A stretch of 64,000 nt of DNA. Origin: Gracilaria domingensis (Eukaryota > Rhodophyta > Florideophyceae > Gracilariales > Gracilariaceae). The position numbers were made by a program, and so were the translations under genes. The stretch covers positions 496,001 to 560,000 of the forward strand of contig VCMS01000022.1 in assembly GCA_022539475.1 (NCBI GenBank). The letters run 5' to 3'. The notes under the pieces are model-generated. The model was not told the origin of the DNA, did no database searches, and saw only the letters and a list, made by a program, of their open reading frames with translations. Positions 1 through 9,703 of this stretch are shown one piece after another. Each line of letters begins with the position of its first letter. The stretch's first letter is position 1.

Positions 1-834
1 TTAAAAGAAGATGGATATCACTTCTGAAAGCCGAATTGAACTTTTAACGCTGCAGTATCTCACTTCTTGAACCCATGCAAAAACTTTTGCCCATCAGATG
101 GGTGCATGTCAAACGATTTGAAGTTTTAAGTTCCAGCTCTTCCTTGGTATCTTTCGTTCTAAGTACGTTCGCTCCTGGGAGTCCCAGGAGTTCTGGAACG
201 CGAGACCAGCGTTCAATACACGTCTGTCTACATATCAATCTTGGTAGGGGGAGGGTAAACGTTGAAACGTTCAACGGAAACAAAATGGCCGTTTTCATCG
301 GCACCTCAGCATTGCCAAAAAAAATCAGCCATTGTAGATACTGTATCCAACTGTAGATACAAAGGTACCTTTGGTATCTGTAATCATTGAGCATGCATCA
401 AATGATTGAAACAAATTATTGCAACAGACCAATAGACATTTGGTTTTACAACACCCAAGATTCCTTGCTGAAAGCATTGTCGCGCGTCATCTTCGCTCAA
501 CGCCACAGGGAATGTTGAGATAACCTCACGCTGTGCAGGGAAACTGCCCTACATGTTTTAGTGTGCTAAGGTACGGCTGCCTCACTTTGCAACCGTCACC
601 ATCGCGAAAGGCTGCTGCTGCCCTCTTCCTTCAAAAGCGCCTCGAAATCCGGTCGCTGCAGCGACTTCTCTACGGCCGACTTCAAGCGACTGGGGTGAGC
701 TTCACTCCGGCTTTCGCGTGAACGAAGCTTCTAGGAGTTCGTCTCCTCTGGTTGCCTTCTGAGCCCTCAAGAAGCATTGCGAAGAACCCTTTCTTGTTAG
801 TGGGACATCGCTTCGCTCCAAGACGGCGAATAGT
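1..834. other. Intergenic region upstream of the BSD-domain gene
   Basis: No gene is recognised. A 116-codon open frame on the minus strand (44-394) has no recognisable domain and is not called. The stretch holds a perfect odd palindrome at 172-190 (9-bp arms, 1-base centre). The 5' leader of the BSD gene probably occupies the last few hundred bases. Confidence 0.5.
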
Positions 835-2334
835 ATGATGGCCTCTACAGAAGAACCACCCTCTCAGGTGCCACCAGAGGTTCAGGAGAGTCCTACCTCT
901 AACGACGTACTTGTAAAATCTGAAACCTCTGGAGCTCCATCTCCGACTGACGTCTCTGCACAACAGACCCTTTCTCAGGAGACTTCTCCCTCTGAGCTTC
1001 CGAACAAGGAGTTGGCTTCGGATTCGGGAGAGAATCTGAAAACAGAGGGAGAACCGGAAAAGGGAAGTGTGCAACAGACTCAGGAGATCACTTTTGACGA
1101 CATTCGAGCGGCTGCGGACCAAATAGATGAGAATATTGACAACGCGCTCGGACACGCCGCCGATACACTTTGGAGCTTTGCAAGCTCTGTGCGTGGCACA
1201 ATGTCGAGCGTAGTTAACGACGAGAGTGGACTTGCTGGTTTGCGAAAGAATGTAACGAGTCATCTTGCCCCTCTTGATGACATCGGTCGAGGTATACAAT
1301 CACAGATAGGGGCCTTTGCTCCCAAAGATGTAACATTAGCGAACATTACTGGATCCATGCGCAGCGTCGCGGAAAGCGTGCAACGAAATGCACAGGCCGT
1401 GGAAGAGGCGATAATTGCGAAAGCAAACGAGCCTTCGGCCCCGAAACAAGAAGCAGAACCTGATCAGGCTCAGAAGAGGGAGGCAGCTTCTATACTTGCC
1501 GGGGCAGATGCTGGGATGGATATCCTTTCCGTAATTCCTTCTGGTGAAGGAATTGAGGTAAATCAAGACATCGCCAAGGTTGGTGAGAAAGTGAGTGAGA
1601 AAGTTGGTGGCTTGTCGCATGCCATTGGAGAAACTGTGGGTGGGTTTCTCACAGGCCTATTGGGAGATGAGAATGATGAGTTATACGACGAGATAGCACG
1701 AAGAGCGGCTTCAAAAGTACCAAAAACCAGGTTTGAGAAACGAATTTACGAACTTCAAGCTAATCCTGAGACCTATTGCAAGCAGCCCGACGACATGGAA
1801 TTATTCAATGAATGGGGAAAGGACTTTAACCTTGAAGAGTATGCTGAGTCGTGCATAGAGATTCTGTACATGCATGAAACTATTGCTGACCTTTATGAAC
1901 GCATGGTCCCGAACATTATCGAAGAAGATACGTTCTGGATGAGATACTTCTTCGCCCGCGATGTTCTTCATCAAGAAGAGGGAAGAAGACGAAAGCTCTT
2001 AGAGCAAGCAGATACAGCGGAAGCTCAAGATGGGAATGAAGATGAGGGATGGGGGGATGACGATTGGGGCGAGGACGATATCCAAGGAAGCGAAGCTCCA
2101 GAATCTCAAACGCCGGCCAATAAACCCGAGGATGATACTGTGAAATCAAAGAAAGAACCACTGGGCGAAGGAAGTGAAAAAGATGAAGGGGAATCTAAAC
2201 AAGACGATAAGACTATGGACCCAAGTGAATCGTCAAATAGCAAACCATCTCCAACTGACCTCGCAAAGAAGATGGAGCAAGTGAAGGATGCTGAAGAGGA
2301 CGATGACTGGGGCGTCGACGATTGGGAGTAAGTC
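835..2334 (+). CDS. BSD-domain protein
   Basis: A 498-residue protein read from the first ATG of the frame. Residues about 1-85 are Ser/Pro/Glu-rich and look disordered. A BSD (BTF2-like, synapse-associated, DOS2-like) domain lies around residues 290-390; its hallmark aromatic pattern is visible in FNEWGKDF and TFWMRYFF. The C-terminus is very acidic and carries a repeated DDW-type motif (WGDDDWGEDD, then DDDWGVDDWE at the extreme end), an arrangement also seen in plant and fungal DOS2/BSD proteins. BSD domains occur in TFIIH p62 and in trafficking or signalling adaptors, so the cellular role is not determined here. The coding region is a single exon. Family assignment is firm, function is not. 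Confidence 0.85.
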
Positions 2335-2457
2335 TGAATAGCAAGTTTCTGTTGGTTTACGGTGTGCAAGTAATTCTACAGTGGTATAGAAAGGCTGCTG
2401 TTGTTCCTGTTGCCTTCGATTTCATGTCTCTCTAGAAACCTTGGAGGGACGAGTTTC

Positions 2458-3630
2458 TTATGATAATTCATATGGGTCGCCGAGATCAATGTCGTGATCT
2501 CTTCGAACTCTTTGTCGCAACTCAGCCCGCAATAGTCGCGTAGCTATTCCCAAGATGTCAGCAACTTGTTCGTACAGCTTCAAGCAAGGCTCCCGATCAT
2601 GCTTTGTCCCACCTGCTTCAGCACATGCGGGCATGTATTTTTCGAATACATGTCTCAGATCGACAACTTCGCCTGTGATAACGAATATCTTGTTTCCGGT
2701 TCGAGGAACGATGGTCTTCAGGACGTGAGTATCTTCATCTTGGGGCATAACGTTCTCAACTCCTTGGTGATACAACGGCAGAATCAAAGGTAACTCTCGG
2801 CGGGATTCATACACCATCGCCAAGAGTTTCCCAATGCCCCTTTTCGCATAACCCATACCATCCTGGCTGACTCTTCCTTCGGGGTAGACATGGACCCAGT
2901 CACCACCAACAAGCTTCTCTCCCGCTGTTGTTAGAAATCTCTGAGAAACCCCTCCCCGCCTTTCTATAGGAAGGGCCTTACCCAGGCGCAATGTCCGACC
3001 GATCAAAGCATTCTGGAAACAGATATCCAAGGAGCATAAGCCCCATCTCATGACATTCGGATTCAAAAGAATTCGGGGTGGAAGTATGGATCCCAGCAAA
3101 AACGGGTCATCGACAACCGATCGGTGATTGCTGAAAGTTAACAAACCTTGCGATTGAGGACGCTTCTCAATAGCGTCATGGAGAACCTCAACGTTATAGA
3201 GGTACAACGAGTTTAGTTGCTTCATCAAAAATTTGCTCACGGTACCTACAAACCCAATGATTAAACTTGTCCCCAGCCGTGCCTTCTCCGTTAGCGGTGG
3301 GGTTTCCACATAAGTTTTGTTCTTCTTTCTAATCTTTTCTTCCTCCTCTTCAGTTAGTCCAAACACCTTGTGAGGTTTGGACACAAATTCTCGCCATCCA
3401 TCAGGTGCTGCATCCCATCGCTTCTGCCATGCTTTTCGAGCATGATGTGGATCGAACCACTTGAAAGATGGTCTAAAAGAAGTTTGATCTGCTGCCGAGT
3501 GATCGCTATTGTCCAGTGAGTTTGTGCTGGTATTACCATCCCTTGAAAGATATTTGTCCTTCGGGACCGATTGCTCAAACTGCTCTAGCTGTGCTTCATC
3601 TGACGAAACCGACTGCATCGAGTCAGCCAT
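2458..3630 (-). CDS. Tafazzin-like phospholipid acyltransferase (PlsC family)
   Basis: A 390-residue protein starting at the first in-frame ATG (3630). The acyltransferase HX4D box is NHRSVVDDP near residue 166. The second signature is WVHVYPEGRVSQDG near residue 245, followed by GIGKLLAM and a PLILPLYHQGVENVMP segment that is characteristic of tafazzin rather than general lysophosphatidate acyltransferases. Tafazzins transfer acyl chains between phospholipids and lysophospholipids and remodel cardiolipin in mitochondrial membranes. The length exceeds that of animal tafazzin because of an N-terminal extension of about 110 residues, Ser/Asp-rich and then basic. It lies head-to-head with the SGT1 gene across a 1-kb intergenic region rich in hairpins. 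Substrate is inferred from family. Confidence 0.85.
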   Translation of the reverse strand: MADSMQSVSSDEAQLEQFEQSVPKDKYLSRDGNTSTNSLDNSDHSAADQTSFRPSFKWFDPHHARKAWQKRWDAAPDGWREFVSKPHKVFGLTEEEEEKIRKKNKTYVETPPLTEKARLGTSLIIGFVGTVSKFLMKQLNSLYLYNVEVLHDAIEKRPQSQGLLTFSNHRSVVDDPFLLGSILPPRILLNPNVMRWGLCSLDICFQNALIGRTLRLGKALPIERRGGVSQRFLTTAGEKLVGGDWVHVYPEGRVSQDGMGYAKRGIGKLLAMVYESRRELPLILPLYHQGVENVMPQDEDTHVLKTIVPRTGNKIFVITGEVVDLRHVFEKYMPACAEAGGTKHDREPCLKLYEQVADILGIATRLLRAELRQRVRRDHDIDLGDPYELS

Positions 3631-3889
3631 ATTCTCGGAATGGAAAACTCTCAGCACTTCATAAGTCGGTCTGCTTCAGTTTCCTGGGATATCTCGAATA
3701 CTGCAGTGGAACTAGTCACCTATCCCATGATCCCTGTCAAGCTTTCGTCTGGCCATCAAGTTCTCTGAAGACGATCAATGACTGCACAGCGCCCGGTTAT
3801 ACTTCTATCAAGGGATGCTAACCTTCTATCTGTCACTTGTCCCATGGTTTGCCGCGTTTGGGTTTGCACATGTGCCGGACCAAGCGTGA

Positions 3890-3904
3890 CTCACGCTGCG
3901 TGAG
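3890..3904. repeat. Perfect odd palindrome, 7-bp arms
   Basis: CTCACGC and GCGTGAG flank a single T. A shorter palindrome of the same form (CACAT-C-ATGTG) follows at 3925-3935. Confidence 0.6.
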
Positions 3905-3948
3905 CGATCGGCGTGATACGGCGTCACATCATGTGATACAGGGACAAT

Positions 3949-3989
3949 CGGTTTTCTGTAATTCGTGGTCCACGAATTACAGATAACCG
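3949..3989. repeat. Inverted repeat, 20-bp arms with one-base centre
   Basis: The left arm (3949-3968) and right arm (3970-3989) are complementary with one mismatch and are separated by a single T at 3969. Transcribed or extruded it would form an almost uninterrupted hairpin. Confidence 0.85.
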
Positions 3990-3990
3990 G

Positions 3991-4062
3991 GTCTTATTAG
4001 GCATCCGAACATTGTTGGCAAAGCATTGCATTGCCAACTGTTCGGATGCCTAATAATAAGAC
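3991..4062. repeat. Imperfect inverted repeat, about 31-bp arms
   Basis: Left arm 3991-4021 and right arm 4031-4062 are complementary apart from a 3-base and a 2-base indel, around a 9-base loop. It abuts the preceding palindrome, so the two make a compact double hairpin. It could be a tiny MITE-like relic or a structural regulatory element; no target-site duplication could be assigned. Confidence 0.75.
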
Positions 4063-4643
4063 GCCCACTTCAAATAATTTCAAAAAACAAGAAGTGTACT
4101 TGATTGACAAGGGTCCTATGCTGAAAGCACCGCGACGTCGAACTGCATGTTTTCCTGTACTTTGACAGCAGTTGTATCTACCTACAGTACAGCGCCGTAT
4201 ACGGTCTCGCAATCCACAAAAATTTCGAGTAGACGATCTTCGTCAAATGCGTTGTGATTGGGAAGATGCCCAGACACAGTGACCTCATGCACAGACAGAT
4301 GTAAGCGGAGAAGAGCGAAATCCGTGCCAGTCAAATCTCAAACGAATGTGACATCTTTCGCCCTTCTTTGCGAAAGCTCGTTTGCTCAGTCCCTTCCACT
4401 TTGGTGATGTGATACATATGCAAAGAATTTCGATTCATAACTTACACAACCCGAAGAGGAACGACCGGGTTCCACCAAGGAGATCCTTCAACACCGCTGT
4501 CCCCTTCGCACTACAACATTCAAAAGTACGTCTTCGCTTCGTAGCTAAGTGGCGCACGACTGTAGCGGTCCTGTCAGAATATCTGTGGTAATTTCCTTTA
4601 CTGTTGTTAGTGGCTTGTGCACAGAAGGCCGGCGGTTTCCGAA

Positions 4644-5717
4644 ATGGCCGAAGACGCGATCAAGAACTCGCTGAAGTTCACCGAAGCAGCCGGGAATGCT
4701 GTTGAGGTGGGTAACTACAATGATGCCTGCAAAGCCTATGCTTCCGCATCCGACGCGTGTCTGAATGGGCTATCAGAACTTCACTGTGCCCATGCCAGCG
4801 CACTGGTGTCCGCCGAAGACTTTGATAAAGCAAAGAATGTTGCAGAACAGGCTCTAAAGATTTCTCCCAGGCACAGCCAGTCTTGGTACTGGAAAGGAAC
4901 AGCATTACTAAAGTTGAATCGCCATGAAGACGCCAAGGCTGCGTTTCAGAAGGCGGCAACGTATGAGGACGATCTTGTCAAGAAGACAAGCTTCATGGAT
5001 TGGGTCGGTCGCTGTGATAACGAACCTATGGAAGTTATCGATGCTACGGCTCAGACGGTAGATGCCAAAGTGGATGTGACAGGGGTTTCAGTCTCTCAAA
5101 TTCCGACCGAAGCGAAGCCAAGTGAAGTGTCCCGGAAGGAGAATTCGAAACCAGTCCCAAAAACCCGTCGGGAATGGTATCAGTCTGCGACATACGTAAA
5201 TATTGATATATATGCCAAGAATGTGGACAAAGATCAGAGCAGAGTCAGTTTCGAAGAGGACGAGATCCATATCAGGCTTGTTCGTGCAGGTAATGACGAT
5301 TATGTGTTTGATGCAAAACTGTTCGCGTCAGTAGTGCCGTCGGAAAGTTCTTGGAGTGCTAGTAAGTTTAAAGTGGAGATAAAACTGAAGAAATCCCGAA
5401 ATGGAGAGGTTTGGAGGGCCCTAGATAGAGAGGCTCAAGTTCTTTCTGCCCAAGTTCAAGCCGGGCAGGAGTCGATTCGACGTCGAGATCAACAAGAGGC
5501 TCGTCAGCGCGGGCTCACCTCATTTGCTGAGAGTGAGTTGAAGAACTACAAAGAAGATGACAGTGCTATGTCTCTGTTTCGCACGATATATAAAGACGCC
5601 GACGAGGATATGCGGCGGGCCATGATGAAGAGCTACAGCGAAAGTGGAGGAAAAGTGTTGTCGACCAACTGGGATGACGTGAGGAAAGAGAAAGTCACGT
5701 ATAAGGAAGACGAATAG
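4644..5717 (+). CDS. SGT1: SGT1 co-chaperone (TPR-CS-SGS)
   Basis: A 357-residue protein from the first in-frame ATG (4644). It has the complete SGT1 order: a TPR region at about residues 1-115 (SWYWKGTALLKLNRHEDAKAAF is a clear TPR helix pair), a CS domain at about 165-260 starting REWYQSATYVNIDIYAKN, and a C-terminal SGS domain ending in a Ser-Glu-Ser-Gly-Gly motif with LSTNWDDV. SGT1 links HSP90 to client complexes such as SCF ubiquitin ligases and kinetochore or immune-receptor assemblies, acting in cytosol and nucleus. The gene is a single exon. Length and domain order match plant and yeast SGT1, so the call is strong. Confidence 0.93.
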   Translation: MAEDAIKNSLKFTEAAGNAVEVGNYNDACKAYASASDACLNGLSELHCAHASALVSAEDFDKAKNVAEQALKISPRHSQSWYWKGTALLKLNRHEDAKAAFQKAATYEDDLVKKTSFMDWVGRCDNEPMEVIDATAQTVDAKVDVTGVSVSQIPTEAKPSEVSRKENSKPVPKTRREWYQSATYVNIDIYAKNVDKDQSRVSFEEDEIHIRLVRAGNDDYVFDAKLFASVVPSESSWSASKFKVEIKLKKSRNGEVWRALDREAQVLSAQVQAGQESIRRRDQQEARQRGLTSFAESELKNYKEDDSAMSLFRTIYKDADEDMRRAMMKSYSESGGKVLSTNWDDVRKEKVTYKEDE

Positions 5718-6949
5718 ACTATGAACTCGTTCTCCCGACTTCTTTCGTCATTTATATCGCATTAGAAAGAACTAACAGTCCCTGCCTTAACGAAACTCAA
5801 AGGCCATTTGGTACGCGCTATACGTTCATAGGATTGAAATTCCTCAGCCGCCCAAAGTATAAAGCGAGCAACGTGCGGAGAGTATGGAGTTGTTGAAATT
5901 TAGTACAGATGAAGATGACAACAAAGTTCGTTATTGTATTTTGTGCGTATCTGCGTCGACGAAGTTTTACTCTGCGAACCACAAGCTATGTGTCCCTTAG
6001 CTTTCTTTCGCAGGCAAGCGCGTTTTGTAGGGCTTGTGGTAAGCCTTGGATTCGCTACGCTTTTCTGTGAAACTCAATAGTTCTCGCCAGAATCAAGAAC
6101 ACAACGACAGAGTTCGGAATGTCATTTCTTCGAAGAAGAGCTTATGCCAAAACTGTCATGATACATGTGTTAGTAGAAACAAAACGTTCAGCAGTAGACT
6201 GGATGCGTCTAAAGAAGTATCACTAGAACATTGAGAAGCATGGGCTGGAGTTCCCAAGTACGGGCGGAATTTTGTCGTCTCGTACCAAAGGTATCCTTAT
6301 CCTTGGTATTCTAAAGCAAGCAAACCATGAATGAACTGAACTTCAAGGCGACTTCTGGGCCTAAACATGTTCGGTTAGCGAGCGGTTTGTGTACCGCTTT
6401 TATTTCTGTTTTGTGGACAAAGCAATCACAAGATATTTCGCGACGGAACTTCAAAAGTTCACTTTTCAATGCATTTCTAAATAGGTAAGGACGTCCTGTC
6501 GACGTTGTCGACCCATGCATGGCCCGTGACGTTTCGTTTCGTTTGCCATGTTCTCACAGACCCACAACCAAAACATAATCTCTAACTAACTCTCACCACA
6601 GCAGTTCCAGTGTCATTCAGTGATTCCTAGAACAGAATTTGAGCTCCTGTTTCGTCTCATGACATGCAGTCGGTGTGAATACCAAAAACAAAAGTGCACC
6701 AGGCATTTCTTTCTCCTGTGAGAAATTTGAACATGATTGCCAATTCTGTGACCCCGAAGATGCTGGAGTTGAGGTAAGACTCTCCTGTGTCACCAACAGA
6801 AGGTGCAATGTAGCTGCATGAATATTGTCAGTTTGCTTGTCAGTTTGCACGTGTCTGAAGGGGATTGTGAAAAAGATTAGTTTACAAGGCTGTACAAGAT
6901 AACCAAGGGTTAGACAAGATAATATGACTGTTACACTATCAGGTGGCAG
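5718..6949. other. Intergenic region without recognised gene
   Basis: About 1.2 kb between the stop codons of the convergent SGT1 (+) and HAPSTR1-like (-) genes. Open frames here are short and unremarkable. A small inverted repeat (GTCGAC on both sides of GTT) lies at 6498-6512. Confidence 0.5.
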
Positions 6950-7648
6950 TCACTTCCGCTTGTGTTTATCGTAAACGTGCGATTTGGGGTGCCTCGGCTT
7001 GCGAGAAAGGTATTCGTTAGCAGAAGCATGCGTCTCCTTGACGTCCTTCTTGGACTGCAGCGCATTCTGCTGCACGCCCAACAAGCCGTTCTGGCCATGC
7101 ATGTTGGAGTTAGCGTCGTGGTTAGACAAGGCATGTGGATGGTCAGGAGCAAACACAAAAGAATTTTCCTCATCGCAGGCGCGAATGAAGGCATCACTAA
7201 GATCAACTCGCTGCCGTTTCCGAGGATTGACGTGAAGTTTCTTAATATCCGAAACTAAAGCATCATCTCGTGGAACGTACGCAACGGCAGGAGCCTCGCA
7301 ATGAGGCATTTCCGCGTCCGTTCGAGCGACGGTGGTGCCGCCAGCAGCATTTGGCGGCGGCGCAGTGGGGGCGGAGCGTTCGTTGGAGGAGAGCGAAGGG
7401 TTGGGAAGTTGAGCGAGTTCGGCTGCACAAAAACCGATAACATCAGCTGCGCTGACCGGGTCTGCCGAACGAGACTTGAGAGCGGCCCACTGGATGATTT
7501 GCTGATAAGCGGCGCGGGAACCGGCGTCTCTTGCGTCTCGCTCGGCAACGGCTGCCTGCTTGTAGAAGAAGGCTAGCGCGTTGGCAGTGTCAATGAACGG
7601 TTGGCGAAGGGCACTTCGGCTGGGGGCATTTGTATCGGAATTGTCCAT
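6950..7648 (-). CDS. HAPSTR1-like protein (C16orf72/DUF4588 family)
   Basis: A 232-residue protein starting at ATG 7648; the frame stays open upstream only because the GC island lacks stops. Residues about 12-75 match the conserved core of the HAPSTR1/C16orf72 family: PFIDTANALAFFYKQAAVA, then Gly, Tyr and Trp at the family spacing, ending DVIGFCAAEL, comparable to the DLISFL segment of the animal protein. The middle is Pro/Ala-rich, a basic RKRQR motif follows, and the C-terminus (HKRK end) is basic, suggesting nuclear location. Animal HAPSTR1 binds the HUWE1 ubiquitin ligase in stress responses; that role is known from animals and is not shown here. The alignment was made by eye, so confidence is moderate. 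Confidence 0.6.
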   Translation of the reverse strand: MDNSDTNAPSRSALRQPFIDTANALAFFYKQAAVAERDARDAGSRAAYQQIIQWAALKSRSADPVSAADVIGFCAAELAQLPNPSLSSNERSAPTAPPPNAAGGTTVARTDAEMPHCEAPAVAYVPRDDALVSDIKKLHVNPRKRQRVDLSDAFIRACDEENSFVFAPDHPHALSNHDANSNMHGQNGLLGVQQNALQSKKDVKETHASANEYLSRKPRHPKSHVYDKHKRK

Positions 7649-7914
7649 TCGGCGCAGCACCAAACAAATTGAATTTGGATGGGGGTATATGGCTGACCGC
7701 GGCGCGCAAAAAAAAAAAGCCGCGCAGGAAAGACGACCAAGACGGACGGAAAGGAACGCGAGGGCCAAGGCGCGACGGACGCGCGCACGTACACGAAGCG
7801 GGGGAGAGAGGGCGCGCCGGGCGGGGGTAAGGGCGCACGGGCGGTGGGGACGCGCGGACGGGGAGAGGACGGGAAAGGGGGGCGGGGCGGGGGGGAGAAG
7901 GGAAGGACTTGGGA

Positions 7915-7947
<33 letters not shown>

Positions 7948-8327
7948 TGGCGCTGCTGCTGCTGGCGGCGGCTACTTGTGCGGTGGGGAACGCGGAGGGG
8001 GGCGAGGGTTGGCGCTGTCGCGGCGCGCGCGCGTTATATCTTTCCCCGCGTGCCGGTCGCGAAGTGGCGGCTTGCATTGCGTGCTCGCAATTGGCGAGTT
8101 TTCGCGGCCGCGTTTCTCGAATTTTTCGGACGCGCGCGTGTAGCGCGCGCGCGCCGAGCGCCGTGCGCGGCTGGATGCAGCTCGATGCAGCGGCGAGTGG
8201 ATGGCGGCGGATTTGGGCGCGCGCGGGGGGGGGGGGGGGCCGTCGCTGGCGCCGCCGGCGCCGTGGATCCGCGCGCGACTCGCAGCGTGGTGGGGGGCCG
8301 CGCGGGGGCAAGCGGGGCGGTTGGCTT
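7649..8327. promoter_or_regulatory. GC island and pyrimidine-rich leader of the HAPSTR1-like gene
   Basis: On the plus strand 7690-7920 is strongly purine-rich (G runs with A), which means pyrimidine-rich on the sense strand of the minus-strand gene. Further upstream, 7960-8330 is dense in GCGC/CGCG and has a poly-G run near 8226-8240. Long open frames across this stretch on both strands reflect lack of stop codons in GC-rich DNA and are not called as genes. Confidence 0.6.
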
Positions 8328-8933
8328 TTAACTCTGCGCGTTGGCGGCCTGGTCGATGTCCTCCTTGAGCACCTCCTTGAGCTGCGCGTACGCCGCGTCC
8401 AGACTGTCGTTGACCACAACCACGTCGAACAAGCGCGGCTCGTCCTTGGCCTCGATCTCCTTCTGCGCGTTGCCCAGCCGCGTCAAAATGGCCTCCTCCG
8501 TCTCGGTGCCGCGCCCCCTCAACCGCTTTTCCAGCTCCGCCAGCGACGGCGGCGCCACAAACACGTACTTGGCCTTGAGGCCCGTGGCGCGCGCGGAGCG
8601 GCACCCCTGCACGTCGATGTCGAGGATGCAGATCTTTCCCTGCTGGCGCACGTTCTCCACCGCCATGACGGACGTGCCGTAGTGACGGCCGTGAACCTCT
8701 GCATGCTCGATGAACTTTCCGGCCGCCACGTCGGCCTTGATTGTCTCCGCGCTCGTGAAGTGGTAATGCACGCCGTTCTGCTCGCCGGGGCGCGGCGCGC
8801 GCGACGTATGTGACACGGAAAAGCCGAACAGAGTGGGGTACTCTGCGCGGAGCTTCTCGATCAAGGTGCCCTTGCCCACGCCGGACGGACCGGCTATCAC
8901 CACGGCGTCGGGTCCACTGGCGCCTACCACCAT
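8328..8933 (-). CDS. Guanylate kinase
   Basis: A 201-residue enzyme that phosphorylates GMP or dGMP to the diphosphate. The P-loop GPSGVGKGT is at residues 15-23. The GMP-binding region shows SVSHTSRAPRPGEQNGVHYHF, including the SHTTR-like motif, RxPRxGE and the YHF box. LDIDVQG and a lid region with RLRGRGTET follow. The length is that of a typical guanylate kinase. ATG 8933 is the first in-frame ATG; an open extension of about 180 codons upstream has no ATG and is probably 5' leader, although a non-ATG-initiated organelle form cannot be excluded. It is divergent from the SPP-like gene. Confidence 0.93.
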   Translation of the reverse strand: MVVGASGPDAVVIAGPSGVGKGTLIEKLRAEYPTLFGFSVSHTSRAPRPGEQNGVHYHFTSAETIKADVAAGKFIEHAEVHGRHYGTSVMAVENVRQQGKICILDIDVQGCRSARATGLKAKYVFVAPPSLAELEKRLRGRGTETEEAILTRLGNAQKEIEAKDEPRLFDVVVVNDSLDAAYAQLKEVLKEDIDQAANAQS

Positions 8934-9703
8934 GTTGAGAAGCGTGCGACTGAGCTGGCGGGAGCTTATGTTTGCTGCGATGCGAGCGCGCTTTAAGCGT
9001 GCTGCGCGATGGCGCCTTGCGATTGACAGCGGGAGCTGCGGGCAAATGCGGCTGATGAGGGCCTCGAGCGCGTCGAGGCGCTCGAGGGGCGCGAGCACCC
9101 AACCGAGCGCTTTTGCTTTGCTGACACTAGATAGAGCGCGCGGAACATTTTTCCAAAATGATGGCGCCTTTGGCTGCTGCGCTCGGGGCGCGGAGCGCTG
9201 TTCGAAGACTCGTGCGTGTTCATGTAATGTGACGAAGGAATCTTCTTTCCTTCGCCTCCGCGGACACTGCGCGCCGTCGTGCGCGTCATGGCGGTGCGTC
9301 GCGCCCGTTGCGCGTGGCGCATGTTCGCAGCAGCGTGAACCACACAGCGCCCTTTGATCGATCTGGAGAGAGAGCTCGCTTACGGTAGATCGCACCCCGG
9401 ATGCGCCGACCGACGCCGATACGCTTCTTGCGCTTCGGGCGTGTACAGTACTGTAGTACACACGTTTGCTCGCTGGCACACACTGTATTATGCGCGTTCT
9501 TTATAATCTCCAACCCCCCATCCGTCTGCTCGCGGGGTTGCGAAGTCGCCGCCGCCCTGGGGCCCCCACACAACAAAGCACCCACACAAGCTCTTGGTGA
9601 ACACCGAGGTCCAACTCGGGCGCTTGTGCTGTCAACGGTGCATGGCTTTAGACAATCGTTTCTACCGTTTCATCGCTGCTGCTGCGCATCAACCCAGCCC
9701 GTC
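8934..9703. promoter_or_regulatory. Divergent promoter region between guanylate kinase and SPP-like gene
   Basis: The interval separates two divergent coding regions. It contains a perfect 12-bp palindrome (TACAGTACTGTA, near 9448-9459) inside a longer GTGTAC...GTACAC symmetry. If the SPP-like protein begins at 9401, its second half is coding. No TATA box could be assigned. Confidence 0.45.

Larger units (their letters stand above)
3631..4643. promoter_or_regulatory. Divergent promoter region with hairpin cluster
   Basis: About 1 kb between the ATGs of the tafazzin-like gene (-) and the SGT1 gene (+). No coding sequence is seen. It contains several inverted repeats between 3890 and 4062, listed separately. 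It should hold both promoters, but no TATA box could be assigned. Confidence 0.5.

Noticed and set aside
44-394. 116-codon minus frame at the window start
   Set aside because: True ATG but no recognisable motif, and short; kept as undecided intergenic sequence.
7581-8813. 410-codon open frame on the plus strand
   Set aside because: It runs through a GC island and antisense to guanylate kinase; composition is Arg/Gly-rich and no domain is seen. Stop codons are rare in such DNA. It starts at an ATG but has no coding signal.
8934-9479. 180-residue N-terminal extension of guanylate kinase
   Set aside because: There is no ATG in the extension and it would begin at GTG. The 201-residue form is a complete enzyme.
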